From NCBI GenBank assembly GCA_023434425.1, contig JAEYSS010000251.1:1-10231 (forward strand): a stretch of 10,231 bases of DNA. Direction: 5' to 3'. This stretch comes from Pseudomonadota bacterium. Its GTDB lineage: Bacteria; Pseudomonadota; Alphaproteobacteria; Ferrovibrionales; Ferrovibrionaceae. Shown here one piece after another: positions 1 to 7,632 of the stretch. The notes beneath the pieces are model-generated. The model worked only from the letters and a program-made list of their open reading frames with translations, had not been told where the DNA came from and searched no databases. The first letter of the stretch is position 1. Each line of letters opens with the position of its first letter. Both the position numbers and the translations under genes were made by a program.

Positions 1-4
1 CCAT

Positions 5-784
5 ATGTCAGCCAATCTTTTCGATCTGTCCGGCAAGGTCGCGATCGTCACCGGTTCGAGCCGCGGCATCGGCCGCGCCATTGCCATCCGCATGGCGCAG
101 CATGGCGCGAAAGTCGTGATCAGCAGCCGCAAGGCCGAGGCCTGCGAAAAAGTGGCCGACGAGATCAAGGCGGCCGGCGGCGAGGCGATCGTCGTGCCCT
201 GCAATGTCTCTGATAAAGCGCAGCTGCAGGCGCTGGTGGATGCGACCGTGACGCAGTGGGGCCGCGTCGACGTGCTGGTCTGCAATGCGGCGGTGAATCC
301 CTTCTTCGGCCCGTCGAAAGACATTCCCGACGATGCCTTCGACAAGATCATGGCCGTCAACATCAAGTCGAATCACTGGCTCGCCAATATGGTGGCGCCG
401 GGCATGGCCGAGCGCGGCGGCGGCGCGATCATCATCATTTCCTCGGTCGGCGGTCTGTTCGGGTCGAACACGCTGGGCGCCTATGGCATCTCCAAGGCCG
501 CCGACATGCAGCTGGCACGCAACCTGGCCGTGGAATGGGGCCCGCAGAATCTGCGCGCCAACTGCATCGCGCCGGGTCTGGTCAAGACCGACTTCGCCCG
601 CGCGCTGTGGGAGAATCCGGACATCGCCAAGAAGGCGACCAAGGGCTATGCGCTGCGCCGCATCGGCGAGCCGGACGAGATCGCCGGCGCCGCGGTCTTC
701 CTGGCCTCGGCCGCCGGCCAGTTCATGACCGGCCAGACCATGGTGATCGACGGCGGCGGCATGGTGAATTTCCAGTCGGTCTAA
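5..784 (+). CDS. SDR family NAD(P)-dependent oxidoreductase, DHRS4-like
   Basis: A classical short-chain dehydrogenase/reductase of 259 aa, the usual length, likely a soluble cytosolic NADP(H)-dependent carbonyl/alcohol oxidoreductase. Seen in the sequence: the Rossmann cofactor loop TGSSRGIG (residues 16-23); SRK after the second strand (41-43), whose R42, with R20, suggests NADP(H) over NAD(H); the NNAG-equivalent motif as CNAAVNP (93-99); and the catalytic tetrad N119, S147, Y160, K164 with YGISK spacing. The stretches NAAVNPFFG and GLVKTDFARALW closely resemble the mammalian peroxisomal carbonyl reductase DHRS4, so I place it in that branch; the physiological substrate cannot be read from sequence. 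The ATG at 5 begins a standard SDR N-terminus, but only four bases of leader are in the window, so its ribosome site and promoter are not visible. A strong hairpin follows the stop. A FabG-like role is possible but less likely given the DHRS4-type motifs. Confidence 0.92.
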   Translation: MSANLFDLSGKVAIVTGSSRGIGRAIAIRMAQHGAKVVISSRKAEACEKVADEIKAAGGEAIVVPCNVSDKAQLQALVDATVTQWGRVDVLVCNAAVNPFFGPSKDIPDDAFDKIMAVNIKSNHWLANMVAPGMAERGGGAIIIISSVGGLFGSNTLGAYGISKAADMQLARNLAVEWGPQNLRANCIAPGLVKTDFARALWENPDIAKKATKGYALRRIGEPDEIAGAAVFLASAAGQFMTGQTMVIDGGGMVNFQSV

Positions 785-791
785 ATTCAAG

Positions 792-814
792 CGCGGCCGG
801 GGTTTCCGGCCGTG
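792..814 (+). terminator. Strong GC hairpin after the SDR gene, possible terminator
   Basis: Seven perfect base pairs (CGGCCGG at 794-800 with CCGGCCG at 806-812) close a 5-nt loop GGTTT, and a G·U and a C-G pair extend the stem to nine. It starts 7 nt after the SDR stop codon. No T tract follows, so it is not a canonical Rho-independent terminator, but it could stall polymerase or protect the transcript end. Its right arm touches the proposed -35 element of the glnD promoter. Confidence 0.4.
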
Positions 815-841
815 ACGGGGACAGGCCGGGCGCTATATATA
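812..841 (+). promoter_or_regulatory. Candidate sigma-70 promoter of glnD, possibly leaderless
   Basis: GTGACG (812-817, four of six matches to TTGACA) lies 16 bp before TATATA at 834-839, or 18 bp before the overlapping TATATA at 836-841. The expected transcription start, about seven bases past the -10, is near 846-848, on or next to the glnD ATG at 848. There is no Shine-Dalgarno sequence before that ATG, which fits a leaderless mRNA. The prediction rests on motif matching only. Confidence 0.4.
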
Positions 842-847
842 GATGCC

Positions 848-3634
848 ATGCAGCTCCGCCCGCAGATCGCCGACCCGCGCGCCATCATCGACCGCCGCGC
901 CCTGACCCTGCAGCTCGATGCCCTGGGCGGCGAGGGCAGGCATGGCTCGGCCGAGCAGCGCAAGCAGGCGCTGGTGCTGCTCAAGGCCGCCCTTGGCCAG
1001 GGCCGGCAGGTGATCCAGCAGCGGTTTCAGTCCGGCACCCCGGCGCTGCCCAGCCGGCAGTCCTTTGCCTATCTGGTCGACCAGATCATCCGCCTGGCGC
1101 ACGATTTCACGGTCAACCGGGTCTACCGCCTGCCCAATCCCACGGCGGCCGAGAAACTCTCCATCGTCGCGGTCGGCGGTTACGGCCGCGGCGAGATGGC
1201 GCCTTTCTCGGATGTCGATCTGCTGTTCCTGTTTCCCTACAAGCAGACCCCCTGGGGCGAGCAGGTGGTCGAATACATGCTCTACCTGCTGTGGGATCTC
1301 GGCCTGAAAGTAGGCCATGCCACGCGGTCGGTGGACGAATGCATCCGGCTCAGTTTAAGCGATGTCACCATCCGTACGGCGATTCTGGAGCAGCGCTGGA
1401 TCTGGGGCGACCAGGATCTGGCCGCGCAGCTGAAGACGAAATTCCAGACCGACGTGGTCGCCAAGACCGGCGCCGACTTCATCGAGAAGAAACTGGCCGA
1501 GCGCGACGAGCGCCATCGCCGCATGGGCGACAGCCGGTATGTCGTCGAACCCAATGTGAAGGAAGGCAAGGGAGGCTTGCGCGACCTGCATACGCTGGTC
1601 TGGATCACCAAATACGTCTACGGCGTGGAAGACAGCGCCGATCTGGTGGCGCGCGGCCTGCTGATCGCCGAGGAACAGCGCCGCTTCGCGCAGGCGATGG
1701 AATTCCTGTGGACCGTGCGCATCCACCTGCATTACCTGGCCAACCGCGCCGAAGAGCGGCTCACGTTTGACATGCAGGTCGAGATCGCCAAGGCGATGGG
1801 CTATGCCGACCGCCCGGGCCGCAGCGATGTCGAACGCTTCATGAAGAAATACTATCTGGTCGCCAAGGAAGTCGGCGACCTGACGCGCATCTTCGCAGCC
1901 GCCCTTGAAGAACGCCACAAGAAGCAGAAGCCGCTCGCCGCCATCAGGGCGAAGATCAAGCGGCCGAAGAAGATCGATGGTTTCGACATCACCGGCGGAC
2001 GCGTCAATATCGGCAGCGCCGACATGTTCGAGAAGCAGCCGGTGAAAATGCTGCGGCTGTTCCACCTGGCGCAGCAGGAAGGGCTCGATGTCCATCCCGA
2101 GGCTTTGCGCCTGGTGCGGCGTCACCTGAAACTGATCGACGGCAAGATCCGCAACGACCCGGAAGCCAACCGGCTGTTCATGGACATGCTGTGTTCGCTG
2201 CAGGATCCGGAAACCACGCTGCGGCGGCTGAACGAGGCCGGCGTGTTCGGGCGGTTCGTGCCGGATTTCGGCCGCGTCGTGGCGCAGACCCAGCACGACA
2301 TGTACCACACATACACTGTCGACGAGCACACCATCCGCGCCATCGGCATCCTGTCGCGCATCGAAAGCGGTGCGCTGAAGGAAGATCATCCGCTGTCGGT
2401 GAACGTGATCAGGGAAGTGCTGTCGCGCCGCGTGCTCTATGTCGCGGTGCTGCTGCATGACATCGCCAAGGGCCGCGGCGGCGATCATTCCATTCTCGGC
2501 GAGAAGGTGGCCGACAAGCTCGGGCCGCGTTTCGGCCTGACGGCGGCAGAAACCGAAACCGTCGGCTGGCTGGTGCGCTGGCATCTCGCCATGTCGGCGA
2601 CCGCCTTCAAGCGCGACATCGCCGATCCGAAGACCGTGGTCGATTTCGCCCAGCTGGTGCAGAGCCCGGAGCGGCTGCGTCTGCTGCTCTGCCTCACGGT
2701 CGCCGATATCCGCGCCGTCGGTCCGACGATCTGGAACGGCTGGAAGGGCCAGCTGCTGCGTGAACTGTATTACCGCGCCGAGGAATATCTGTCGGGCGGG
2801 TTCTCCGGCCGCCGCCGCGACGAGCGCATCGCCGAGACCAAGGAGAAGGTGCGCGCGGCCCTGACCGACTGGTCGAAGGCCGAGATCGACCGCCTGCTCA
2901 AGCGGCATTACGAGAATTACTGGTATTCCAGCGATGTCGAGATGATCCTGCGCCATGCGCGGCTGATGCGCGAGGCCGATGCGGCGAACCGCACGCTGAC
3001 CACGGCGAACCGGCCCGACACGTTCCGCTCGGTCACCGAATTCACGCTTTATGCGCCCGACCATCCGGGCCTGTTCGCGCGCGTCGCCGGTGCCATGGCG
3101 GCGGCCGGCGCCAATATCGTGGACGCCAAGGTGTTCACGACGAATGACGGCATGGCGCTCGACAGCTTCTATATCCAGGACATGGACGGCGCGGCCTTCG
3201 ACAAGCCCGACCGTCTGAAGAAGCTCGCCACCGCCATCGAACGCGCGCTGTCGGGCGATCTCAAGCTGCGCTCGGCCATCGCCACCGAAAAGCCGGGCCT
3301 GCCCAGCCGCACCCGCGTCTTCAAGGTGGCGCCGCGCGTGCTGATCGATAACCAGGCTTCCAACCGTTACACCGTGGTGGAAGTGAACGGCCGCGACCGG
3401 CCGGGCTTCCTCTATGACGTCACCCGCGGGCTCTACGATCTCAACCTCACCATCGGCTCGGCGCATATTGCCACTTATGGCGAACGCGCGGTCGACGTCT
3501 TCTACCTGCAGGATCTGACCGGCATGAAACTGACCGACAAGCGCCGGCTGCAGCAGATCGAAAAGCATCTGATGAAGCAGATCACCCAGGTTGAGGAAAA
3601 ACCCGCCGTCGCCAAGGCAGCGAAGGCCGCATAG
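848..3634 (+). CDS. glnD: Bifunctional [protein-PII] uridylyltransferase / uridylyl-removing enzyme
   Basis: GlnD is the cytosolic glutamine sensor that uridylylates PII proteins (GlnB/GlnK) when nitrogen is short and deuridylylates them when glutamine is plentiful, so controlling glutamine synthetase and Ntr signalling. With the ATG at 848 it has 928 aa, normal for alphaproteobacteria. Domains in order: nucleotidyltransferase with GGYGRGE (110-116) and the metal pair D122/D124 in SDVD; the GlnD linker region; an HD hydrolase domain with H494 in VDEHT, H537-D538 in LLHDIAKG, H547, H579 and D620; and two C-terminal ACT glutamine-sensing domains (about 731-800 and 841-915), each with a DxPG turn. 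All key residues are present, so both activities are expected. An in-frame GTG at 812 would add 12 residues, but it coincides with a candidate -35 box, so I prefer 848. The tail after ACT2 is low-complexity Ala/Lys. A TTA leucine codon at 1355-1357 is unusual for such GC-rich coding sequence. murJ follows after 140 bp. Confidence 0.97.
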   Translation: MQLRPQIADPRAIIDRRALTLQLDALGGEGRHGSAEQRKQALVLLKAALGQGRQVIQQRFQSGTPALPSRQSFAYLVDQIIRLAHDFTVNRVYRLPNPTAAEKLSIVAVGGYGRGEMAPFSDVDLLFLFPYKQTPWGEQVVEYMLYLLWDLGLKVGHATRSVDECIRLSLSDVTIRTAILEQRWIWGDQDLAAQLKTKFQTDVVAKTGADFIEKKLAERDERHRRMGDSRYVVEPNVKEGKGGLRDLHTLVWITKYVYGVEDSADLVARGLLIAEEQRRFAQAMEFLWTVRIHLHYLANRAEERLTFDMQVEIAKAMGYADRPGRSDVERFMKKYYLVAKEVGDLTRIFAAALEERHKKQKPLAAIRAKIKRPKKIDGFDITGGRVNIGSADMFEKQPVKMLRLFHLAQQEGLDVHPEALRLVRRHLKLIDGKIRNDPEANRLFMDMLCSLQDPETTLRRLNEAGVFGRFVPDFGRVVAQTQHDMYHTYTVDEHTIRAIGILSRIESGALKEDHPLSVNVIREVLSRRVLYVAVLLHDIAKGRGGDHSILGEKVADKLGPRFGLTAAETETVGWLVRWHLAMSATAFKRDIADPKTVVDFAQLVQSPERLRLLLCLTVADIRAVGPTIWNGWKGQLLRELYYRAEEYLSGGFSGRRRDERIAETKEKVRAALTDWSKAEIDRLLKRHYENYWYSSDVEMILRHARLMREADAANRTLTTANRPDTFRSVTEFTLYAPDHPGLFARVAGAMAAAGANIVDAKVFTTNDGMALDSFYIQDMDGAAFDKPDRLKKLATAIERALSGDLKLRSAIATEKPGLPSRTRVFKVAPRVLIDNQASNRYTVVEVNGRDRPGFLYDVTRGLYDLNLTIGSAHIATYGERAVDVFYLQDLTGMKLTDKRRLQQIEKHLMKQITQVEEKPAVAKAAKAA

Positions 3635-3774
3635 CGGCGGTGACTGCCGTCACGATTCTGGCAGAAGGCGAATAGCACGCGGGGGACGTAGCACCCGGGG
3701 TGGATGCCGCGAATGGCGCGACTCGCTGCACTCGCCTATGATCCGCCGCCTCGCTCGTATATAAGTTTTTCCAG
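3635..3774 (+). promoter_or_regulatory. glnD–murJ intergenic region with hairpin and TATATAAG element
   Basis: This 140-bp gap holds a small hairpin right after glnD (GTGAC 3640-3644, loop TGCC, GTCAC 3649-3653; no T tract, so only a weak terminator candidate) and, near its far end, TATATAAG at 3758-3765. The latter resembles a -10 element and would start transcription around 3770-3772, only a few bases before the murJ ATG at 3775. I see no good -35 at 16-18 bp spacing and no Shine-Dalgarno before murJ. A promoter here is plausible but weakly supported. Confidence 0.3.
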
Positions 3775-5322
3775 ATGTCGCTGTTTCGGGCCATAGCCAC
3801 TGTCGGCGGACTGACGATGGTCAGCCGTGTCGCAGGTTTCGTGCGCGATCTGCTGATCGCGCGCTATCTCGGCGCCGGGCCGATTGCCGATGCCTTCTTC
3901 GTCAGCCTGCGCCTGCCGAACTTCTTCCGCTCGCTGTTCGCCGAGGGCGCCTTCACCGCCGGCTTCCTGCCGCTGTTCAGCCGTACCGAGGCCAGGGAAG
4001 GTCGCGCGGCGGCCCAGCATTTCGCCGAACGCGCGCTGTCGCTGCTGCTGGTCGCCACGTTTGTCTTCACGCTGGTGGCGCAGATCGCGATGCCGCTGGT
4101 GATCCTCGTCCTTGCACCCGGCTTCGCCAATGATCCGCTACGCTTCCCGCTGTCGGTCTCGCTCACCATCATCACCTTTCCCTATCTGCTGTTCATCAGC
4201 CTGGCGGCGCTCTATGGCGCGGTGCTGAACTGCCTCGGCCGCTTTTTCTCGATGGCGGCGACGCCGATCCTGCTCAACCTGGTCATGATCGCCGGCATGG
4301 TCTGGCTCACGCCGCATATGCCCAATGCCGGCTATGCCCTGGCCTGGTCCACGCTGGTCGGCGGCATCCTGCAGTTCCTCTGGCTCGCCTGGGACGTGCA
4401 TCGCGCGGGCCTGAACCTGCGGCTGCGCCGGCCGGTGATCAATGACAAGGTCCGCCGGCTGTTCCGCCTGATCCTGCCGGCGGCGCTCGGCGCCGGGGCC
4501 ACGCAGGTGAATCTCGTCGTTGGCCTGATCCTCGCCTCGCTGCTGCCGGCCGGTGCGGTGTCGTATCTGTTCTATGCCGACCGCATCAACCAGCTCACCG
4601 TCGGCGTGGTCGGCACGGCGATCGCCACTGCGCTGCTGCCGACGCTGTCGACCCAGCTCGCGCATGGCGACGACACGGCGGCACGCTACACGCAGAACCG
4701 TGCGATGGAATTCGGTCTGCTGCTGGCCCTGCCATCCAGTGTTGCCTTGCTGGTGATTCCGTTTCCGATCATCTCCATCCTGTTCCAGCGCGGCGAATTC
4801 GACCTGCAGACCGCCCGCGCGACATCGGATGCCCTGTTCGCCTATGCGCTCGGCCTGCCGGGTTTCGTGCTGTCGCGCACACTGACGCCGAGCTTCCATG
4901 CCCGCCAGGACACCCGGACGCCGGTGCAGATCGCCATGGTCAGCATCGTGGTCAACATCGGCATCAGCCTCGCCCTGCTGAAGCCGCTTGGGCATGTCGG
5001 TCTGGCGCTGGCCACCGCGATGGCCGCCAATATGAACACGCTGCTGCTGATGCTGGTGCTGCACCGGCGCGGATTGTGGCAGGCCGACAAACGGCTGAAG
5101 CAGCGCAGCCTGCTGATCCTGCTGGCCACCATCGGCATGGCAATCGTGCTGTTTCTGCTCGACCGCTTCGCGTTGCCTGGCTGGTATGACGGCGGCTTCT
5201 GGCAGCGCTCGGCCGCCCTGGCGGTGCTGATCGCCGCCGGCCTGGCGGCCTATCTGGCCGGCGCCATGCTGCTGGGCGCCACCCGGCCGAGCGAATGGAA
5301 GGCGATCCTGCGCAACAGCTGA
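3775..5322 (+). CDS. murJ: Lipid II flippase MurJ (MviN family)
   Basis: MurJ is the inner-membrane flippase that moves the peptidoglycan precursor lipid II from the cytoplasmic to the periplasmic leaflet; it belongs to the MOP exporter superfamily and normally has 14 transmembrane helices. The 515-aa product is full length, strongly hydrophobic throughout, and opens with a typical MviN N-terminus (RAIATVGGLTMVSRVAGFVRD). Residues reported as important in E. coli MurJ occur at identical positions here: R18, R24, D39, R52, E57, and R270 in YADRINQL, so an active flippase is expected. The ATG at 3775 is chosen because it yields exactly this conserved N-terminus, although no Shine-Dalgarno precedes it. 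trpS lies 126 bp downstream. The glnD–murJ–trpS neighbourhood is common in alphaproteobacteria; I infer physical conservation rather than a shared pathway. Confidence 0.97.
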   Translation: MSLFRAIATVGGLTMVSRVAGFVRDLLIARYLGAGPIADAFFVSLRLPNFFRSLFAEGAFTAGFLPLFSRTEAREGRAAAQHFAERALSLLLVATFVFTLVAQIAMPLVILVLAPGFANDPLRFPLSVSLTIITFPYLLFISLAALYGAVLNCLGRFFSMAATPILLNLVMIAGMVWLTPHMPNAGYALAWSTLVGGILQFLWLAWDVHRAGLNLRLRRPVINDKVRRLFRLILPAALGAGATQVNLVVGLILASLLPAGAVSYLFYADRINQLTVGVVGTAIATALLPTLSTQLAHGDDTAARYTQNRAMEFGLLLALPSSVALLVIPFPIISILFQRGEFDLQTARATSDALFAYALGLPGFVLSRTLTPSFHARQDTRTPVQIAMVSIVVNIGISLALLKPLGHVGLALATAMAANMNTLLLMLVLHRRGLWQADKRLKQRSLLILLATIGMAIVLFLLDRFALPGWYDGGFWQRSAALAVLIAAGLAAYLAGAMLLGATRPSEWKAILRNS

Positions 5323-5343
5323 CGGTCGCTCCGGTTTCGCCTA

Positions 5344-5372
5344 TTGACGGCTTCCGGCCTGCCGGCGATAAC
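5344..5372 (+). promoter_or_regulatory. Candidate sigma-70 promoter of trpS
   Basis: TTGACG at 5344-5349 (five of six matches to TTGACA) is followed, after a 17-bp spacer, by GATAAC at 5367-5372 (four of six matches to TATAAT). The start site would be near 5379, giving a leader of about 70 nt before the trpS ATG. The TTG of this box is also the first codon of a longer in-frame reading frame, which is probably not a true start. Based on motif and spacing only. Confidence 0.4.
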
Positions 5373-5448
5373 CGGCCGCCTTCATTTCCGTCCGTACAGT
5401 ATTTCCCACTTCGGGGCCTTCCACCGCCCCACCACCGCAGGGACTTCC

Positions 5449-6459
5449 ATGGCCTTCCAACGGCGCATCTTCTCGGGCATCCAGCCCACCGGCAATCTCC
5501 ATCTCGGCAACTATCTCGGCGCGGTGCGCAACTGGGTCGCGCTGCAGAACGAGTATGAATGCATCTTCTGCATGGTCGACATGCATGCGATCACCGCGTC
5601 GCTGCTCAATGCCGACGAGCTGCGCAACAGCACGCGCGAACTGGCCGCCGCCATGATCGCCTCGGGGATCGACCCGAAGAAGAATATCCTGTTCAACCAG
5701 TCGCAGAATCCCGATCACGCCACGCTGGCCTGGATCTTCAACTGCGTCGCCCGGCTCGGCTGGATGAACCGCATGACGCAGTTCAAGGAAAAGGCCGGCA
5801 AGGATCGCGAGAATGCCTCGCTCGGCCTCTATGCCTATCCCGCCCTGATGGCGGCCGACATCCTGGTCTACAAGGCGACGCATGTGCCGGTCGGCGAGGA
5901 TCAGAAACAGCATATCGAACTGACCCGCGACATCGCGCAGAAGTTCAACCACGATTATGCGACGGAGCTCTTCCCGCTCACGGAACCGCTGATCTTCGGC
6001 ACGGCGACGCGCGTGATGAGTCTGCGCGACGGTGCCAAGAAGATGTCGAAGTCGGATGCCTCCGACCAGTCGCGCATCAACCTGACCGATACGGCTGACA
6101 TGATCGCCGACAAGATCAAGCGCGCCAAGACCGATCCCGAACTGCTGCCCGATACGGCGGCAGGCCTGGAAGGCCGGCCGGAAGCGCAGAATCTGATGGG
6201 GATTTACGCGGCGCTGTCGGGCCAGACGCTCGATCAGGCCGTCGCCGCCACCGCCGGCAAGGGCTGGGGCGACTTCAAGAAGCAGCTCACCGAAACGGCC
6301 GTGTCGGTGCTGGGCCCGATCACGTCGGAGATGCGCCGCCTGATGGCCGATCCGGGCTACGTGGATGGGATCCTGCGCGAAGGCGGCGAAAAGGCGCGCG
6401 CGCTATCGGCACCGATTGTGCGCGAGGTCTACGACACCGTCGGTTTCTTGCGCCCATAA
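5449..6459 (+). CDS. trpS: Tryptophanyl-tRNA synthetase
   Basis: A class Ic aminoacyl-tRNA synthetase that activates tryptophan with ATP and charges tRNA-Trp in the cytosol. From the ATG at 5449 it is 336 aa, the normal bacterial TrpRS length. Seen: the HIGH-type signature TGNLHLGNY (14-22), MVDMHAIT (42-49), AADILVY with D137 in the position expected to recognise the indole, GEDQ (149-152), and the KMSKS loop at 198-202. An AGGGA Shine-Dalgarno (5439-5443) sits 5 nt before this ATG. The frame stays open back to a TTG at 5344, which would add 35 residues unlike any TrpRS N-terminus; that TTG falls in a candidate -35 box, so I reject the extension. No leader peptide with tandem Trp codons or attenuator is evident in the upstream gap. 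A 97-bp gap separates it from the DUF2333 gene. Confidence 0.98.
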   Translation: MAFQRRIFSGIQPTGNLHLGNYLGAVRNWVALQNEYECIFCMVDMHAITASLLNADELRNSTRELAAAMIASGIDPKKNILFNQSQNPDHATLAWIFNCVARLGWMNRMTQFKEKAGKDRENASLGLYAYPALMAADILVYKATHVPVGEDQKQHIELTRDIAQKFNHDYATELFPLTEPLIFGTATRVMSLRDGAKKMSKSDASDQSRINLTDTADMIADKIKRAKTDPELLPDTAAGLEGRPEAQNLMGIYAALSGQTLDQAVAATAGKGWGDFKKQLTETAVSVLGPITSEMRRLMADPGYVDGILREGGEKARALSAPIVREVYDTVGFLRP

Positions 6460-6556
6460 GGGCGCCGGCGGCGGGTTGCGGCCGTGGTCACAGCCCCAAC
6501 CTTGAATGAGGCCGGTGCCGGGCCCACATTAGCGTCTCCCTCCCTTTTCCCGGCCG

Positions 6557-7522
6557 ATGACAATGGACTCAGCAGTTTCCCGCTCCGCTTTCACCGCCTG
6601 GCTGCGCAGCCGCTGGCTGCCGGTGGCGGTTATTGCCGTCGTTCTGGTCTTCGGCCTGTATTACCCGGTCGGCATGCTGATCGCGCATAAGGTGGACGAC
6701 CGGCTGGAGTATGAAATCCCCGCCGCCGAACTGTCGGCTGGCGGCAGCCGCACGGTGGCGATGGCGGCGGCGCTGATCGACCGCGAGGTCAACCGCAACG
6801 GCTGGGTCGCCAACGATCCCTTCTTCATGCCCGGCTCGATGCTCGACAACATGCCGAACTACCAGCTCGGCATGATTCATGCGCTCGGACGTTTTGCCTT
6901 CCAGATGGTCGACCAGATCGGCCGCACGCGCGGGTCCAGCCAGACCGACCGCGACCTGCAGGAGGCCGCCGGCCTGCTGCAGTATTCCGGCACCAAGTGG
7001 ATTTTCGATTTCTCCACCTCATTGCTGCCGACAGCGAAATCGGAGGAGCAGTATCGCAAGGCGCGCGTGTCGCTGCTCAGCTACAATACCCGCCTCGGCA
7101 CCGGCCAGGCGGTGTTCGAACGCCGCGCCGACAACCTGCAGGCCACACTGGAGCGGATCGCGCTGGATATCGGCTCGGCCTCGGCTGCCATCGACCGCCG
7201 CATCCGCGAAGGCGAGACCACCCTGATCGACTGGGAAGCCGATGACGTCTTCTACAGCGTCAAGGGTCAGCTCTATGCGTATTACCTGATCCTGCGCGAA
7301 CTGAAGCAGGATTATCCCAATCTGGTGCGCGACCGCGAACTGGGCGGCACCTGGGACCAGATGCTGGAGTCGTTTGCTGCCGGCGCCGGGCTGAAGCCGC
7401 TGGTGGTGTTCAACGCCAAACCCGATGCGGTGATCCTGCCCAACCATCTCGGCTCGATGGGCTTCTACGTGGAACGCGCGCGCACCCAGATCTACGAAAT
7501 CGTGAATATCCTGCAGAAGTAA
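6557..7522 (+). CDS. DUF2333 family membrane-anchored protein of unknown function
   Basis: A 321-aa protein I recognise as the DUF2333 family of proteobacteria, whose function is unknown to me. One N-terminal transmembrane segment (about residues 20-43, preceded by Arg residues 9, 17 and 19) would anchor it in the inner membrane with the remaining roughly 275 residues periplasmic by the positive-inside rule. The soluble part begins with a conserved block, NGWVANDPFFMPGSMLDNMP (81-100), then helix-rich sequence with a charged, coiled-coil-like stretch around 180-220 (ERRADNLQATLERIALDI). No catalytic motif is visible. Two ATGs (6557 and 6563) are nearly equivalent; neither has a clear Shine-Dalgarno. 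The gap after trpS contains no convincing promoter, so co-transcription with trpS is possible. Position between murJ/trpS and usp hints at a cell-envelope role, but that is inference. Confidence 0.85.
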   Translation: MTMDSAVSRSAFTAWLRSRWLPVAVIAVVLVFGLYYPVGMLIAHKVDDRLEYEIPAAELSAGGSRTVAMAAALIDREVNRNGWVANDPFFMPGSMLDNMPNYQLGMIHALGRFAFQMVDQIGRTRGSSQTDRDLQEAAGLLQYSGTKWIFDFSTSLLPTAKSEEQYRKARVSLLSYNTRLGTGQAVFERRADNLQATLERIALDIGSASAAIDRRIREGETTLIDWEADDVFYSVKGQLYAYYLILRELKQDYPNLVRDRELGGTWDQMLESFAAGAGLKPLVVFNAKPDAVILPNHLGSMGFYVERARTQIYEIVNILQK

Positions 7523-7551
7523 ACTATTGAGGCGACAGGATCGCGGCGGCC

Positions 7552-7578
7552 TGCCGCGTCAAGTCCCGCGCGGCATTT
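7552..7578 (+). terminator. Possible Rho-independent terminator after the DUF2333 gene
   Basis: TGCCGCG at 7552-7558 pairs with CGCGGCA at 7569-7575 (7 bp, one possible T·G pair inside) around a 10-nt loop, followed by TTT at 7576-7578. A competing hairpin uses CGCGGC 7542-7547 with GCCGCG 7553-7558. The T tract is short, so termination would be partial at best. Confidence 0.3.
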
Positions 7579-7632
7579 ACCCCCAGCTTTATGTCGTTGC
7601 GTTCCCGGGTCTGGCGAGGCAACCTTGCCGTC

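Noticed and set aside
256..1770. Open reading frame of 504 codons in an alternate plus frame over the SDR and glnD genes
   Set aside because: Extremely Arg/Gly-rich, spans two recognised genes in a shifted frame and has no family resemblance.
1355..3568. Open reading frame of 737 codons antisense to glnD
   Set aside because: It is fully contained in glnD, has the Arg/His/Gln/Asp-rich composition typical of antisense frames in GC-rich genes, and shows no domain or ribosome site.
4138..5064. Open reading frame of 308 codons antisense to murJ
   Set aside because: Gln/Arg/His-rich shadow of a hydrophobic membrane protein gene; no start signal or motif.
5323..5448. Tryptophan attenuator or T-box before trpS
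   Set aside because: There is no leader peptide with Trp codons, no T-box specifier or antiterminator consensus, and no terminator with a T tract.
6502..6533. Promoter before the DUF2333 gene (TTGAAT with CATTAG)
   Set aside because: Spacing is 20 bp and the -10 matches only three of six bases; not convincing.
7591..7632. Upstream ATG of usp at 7591
   Set aside because: It has no ribosome site and would add 14 residues outside the Usp fold; the ATG at 7633 fits better, though its GAGG is 13 nt away.
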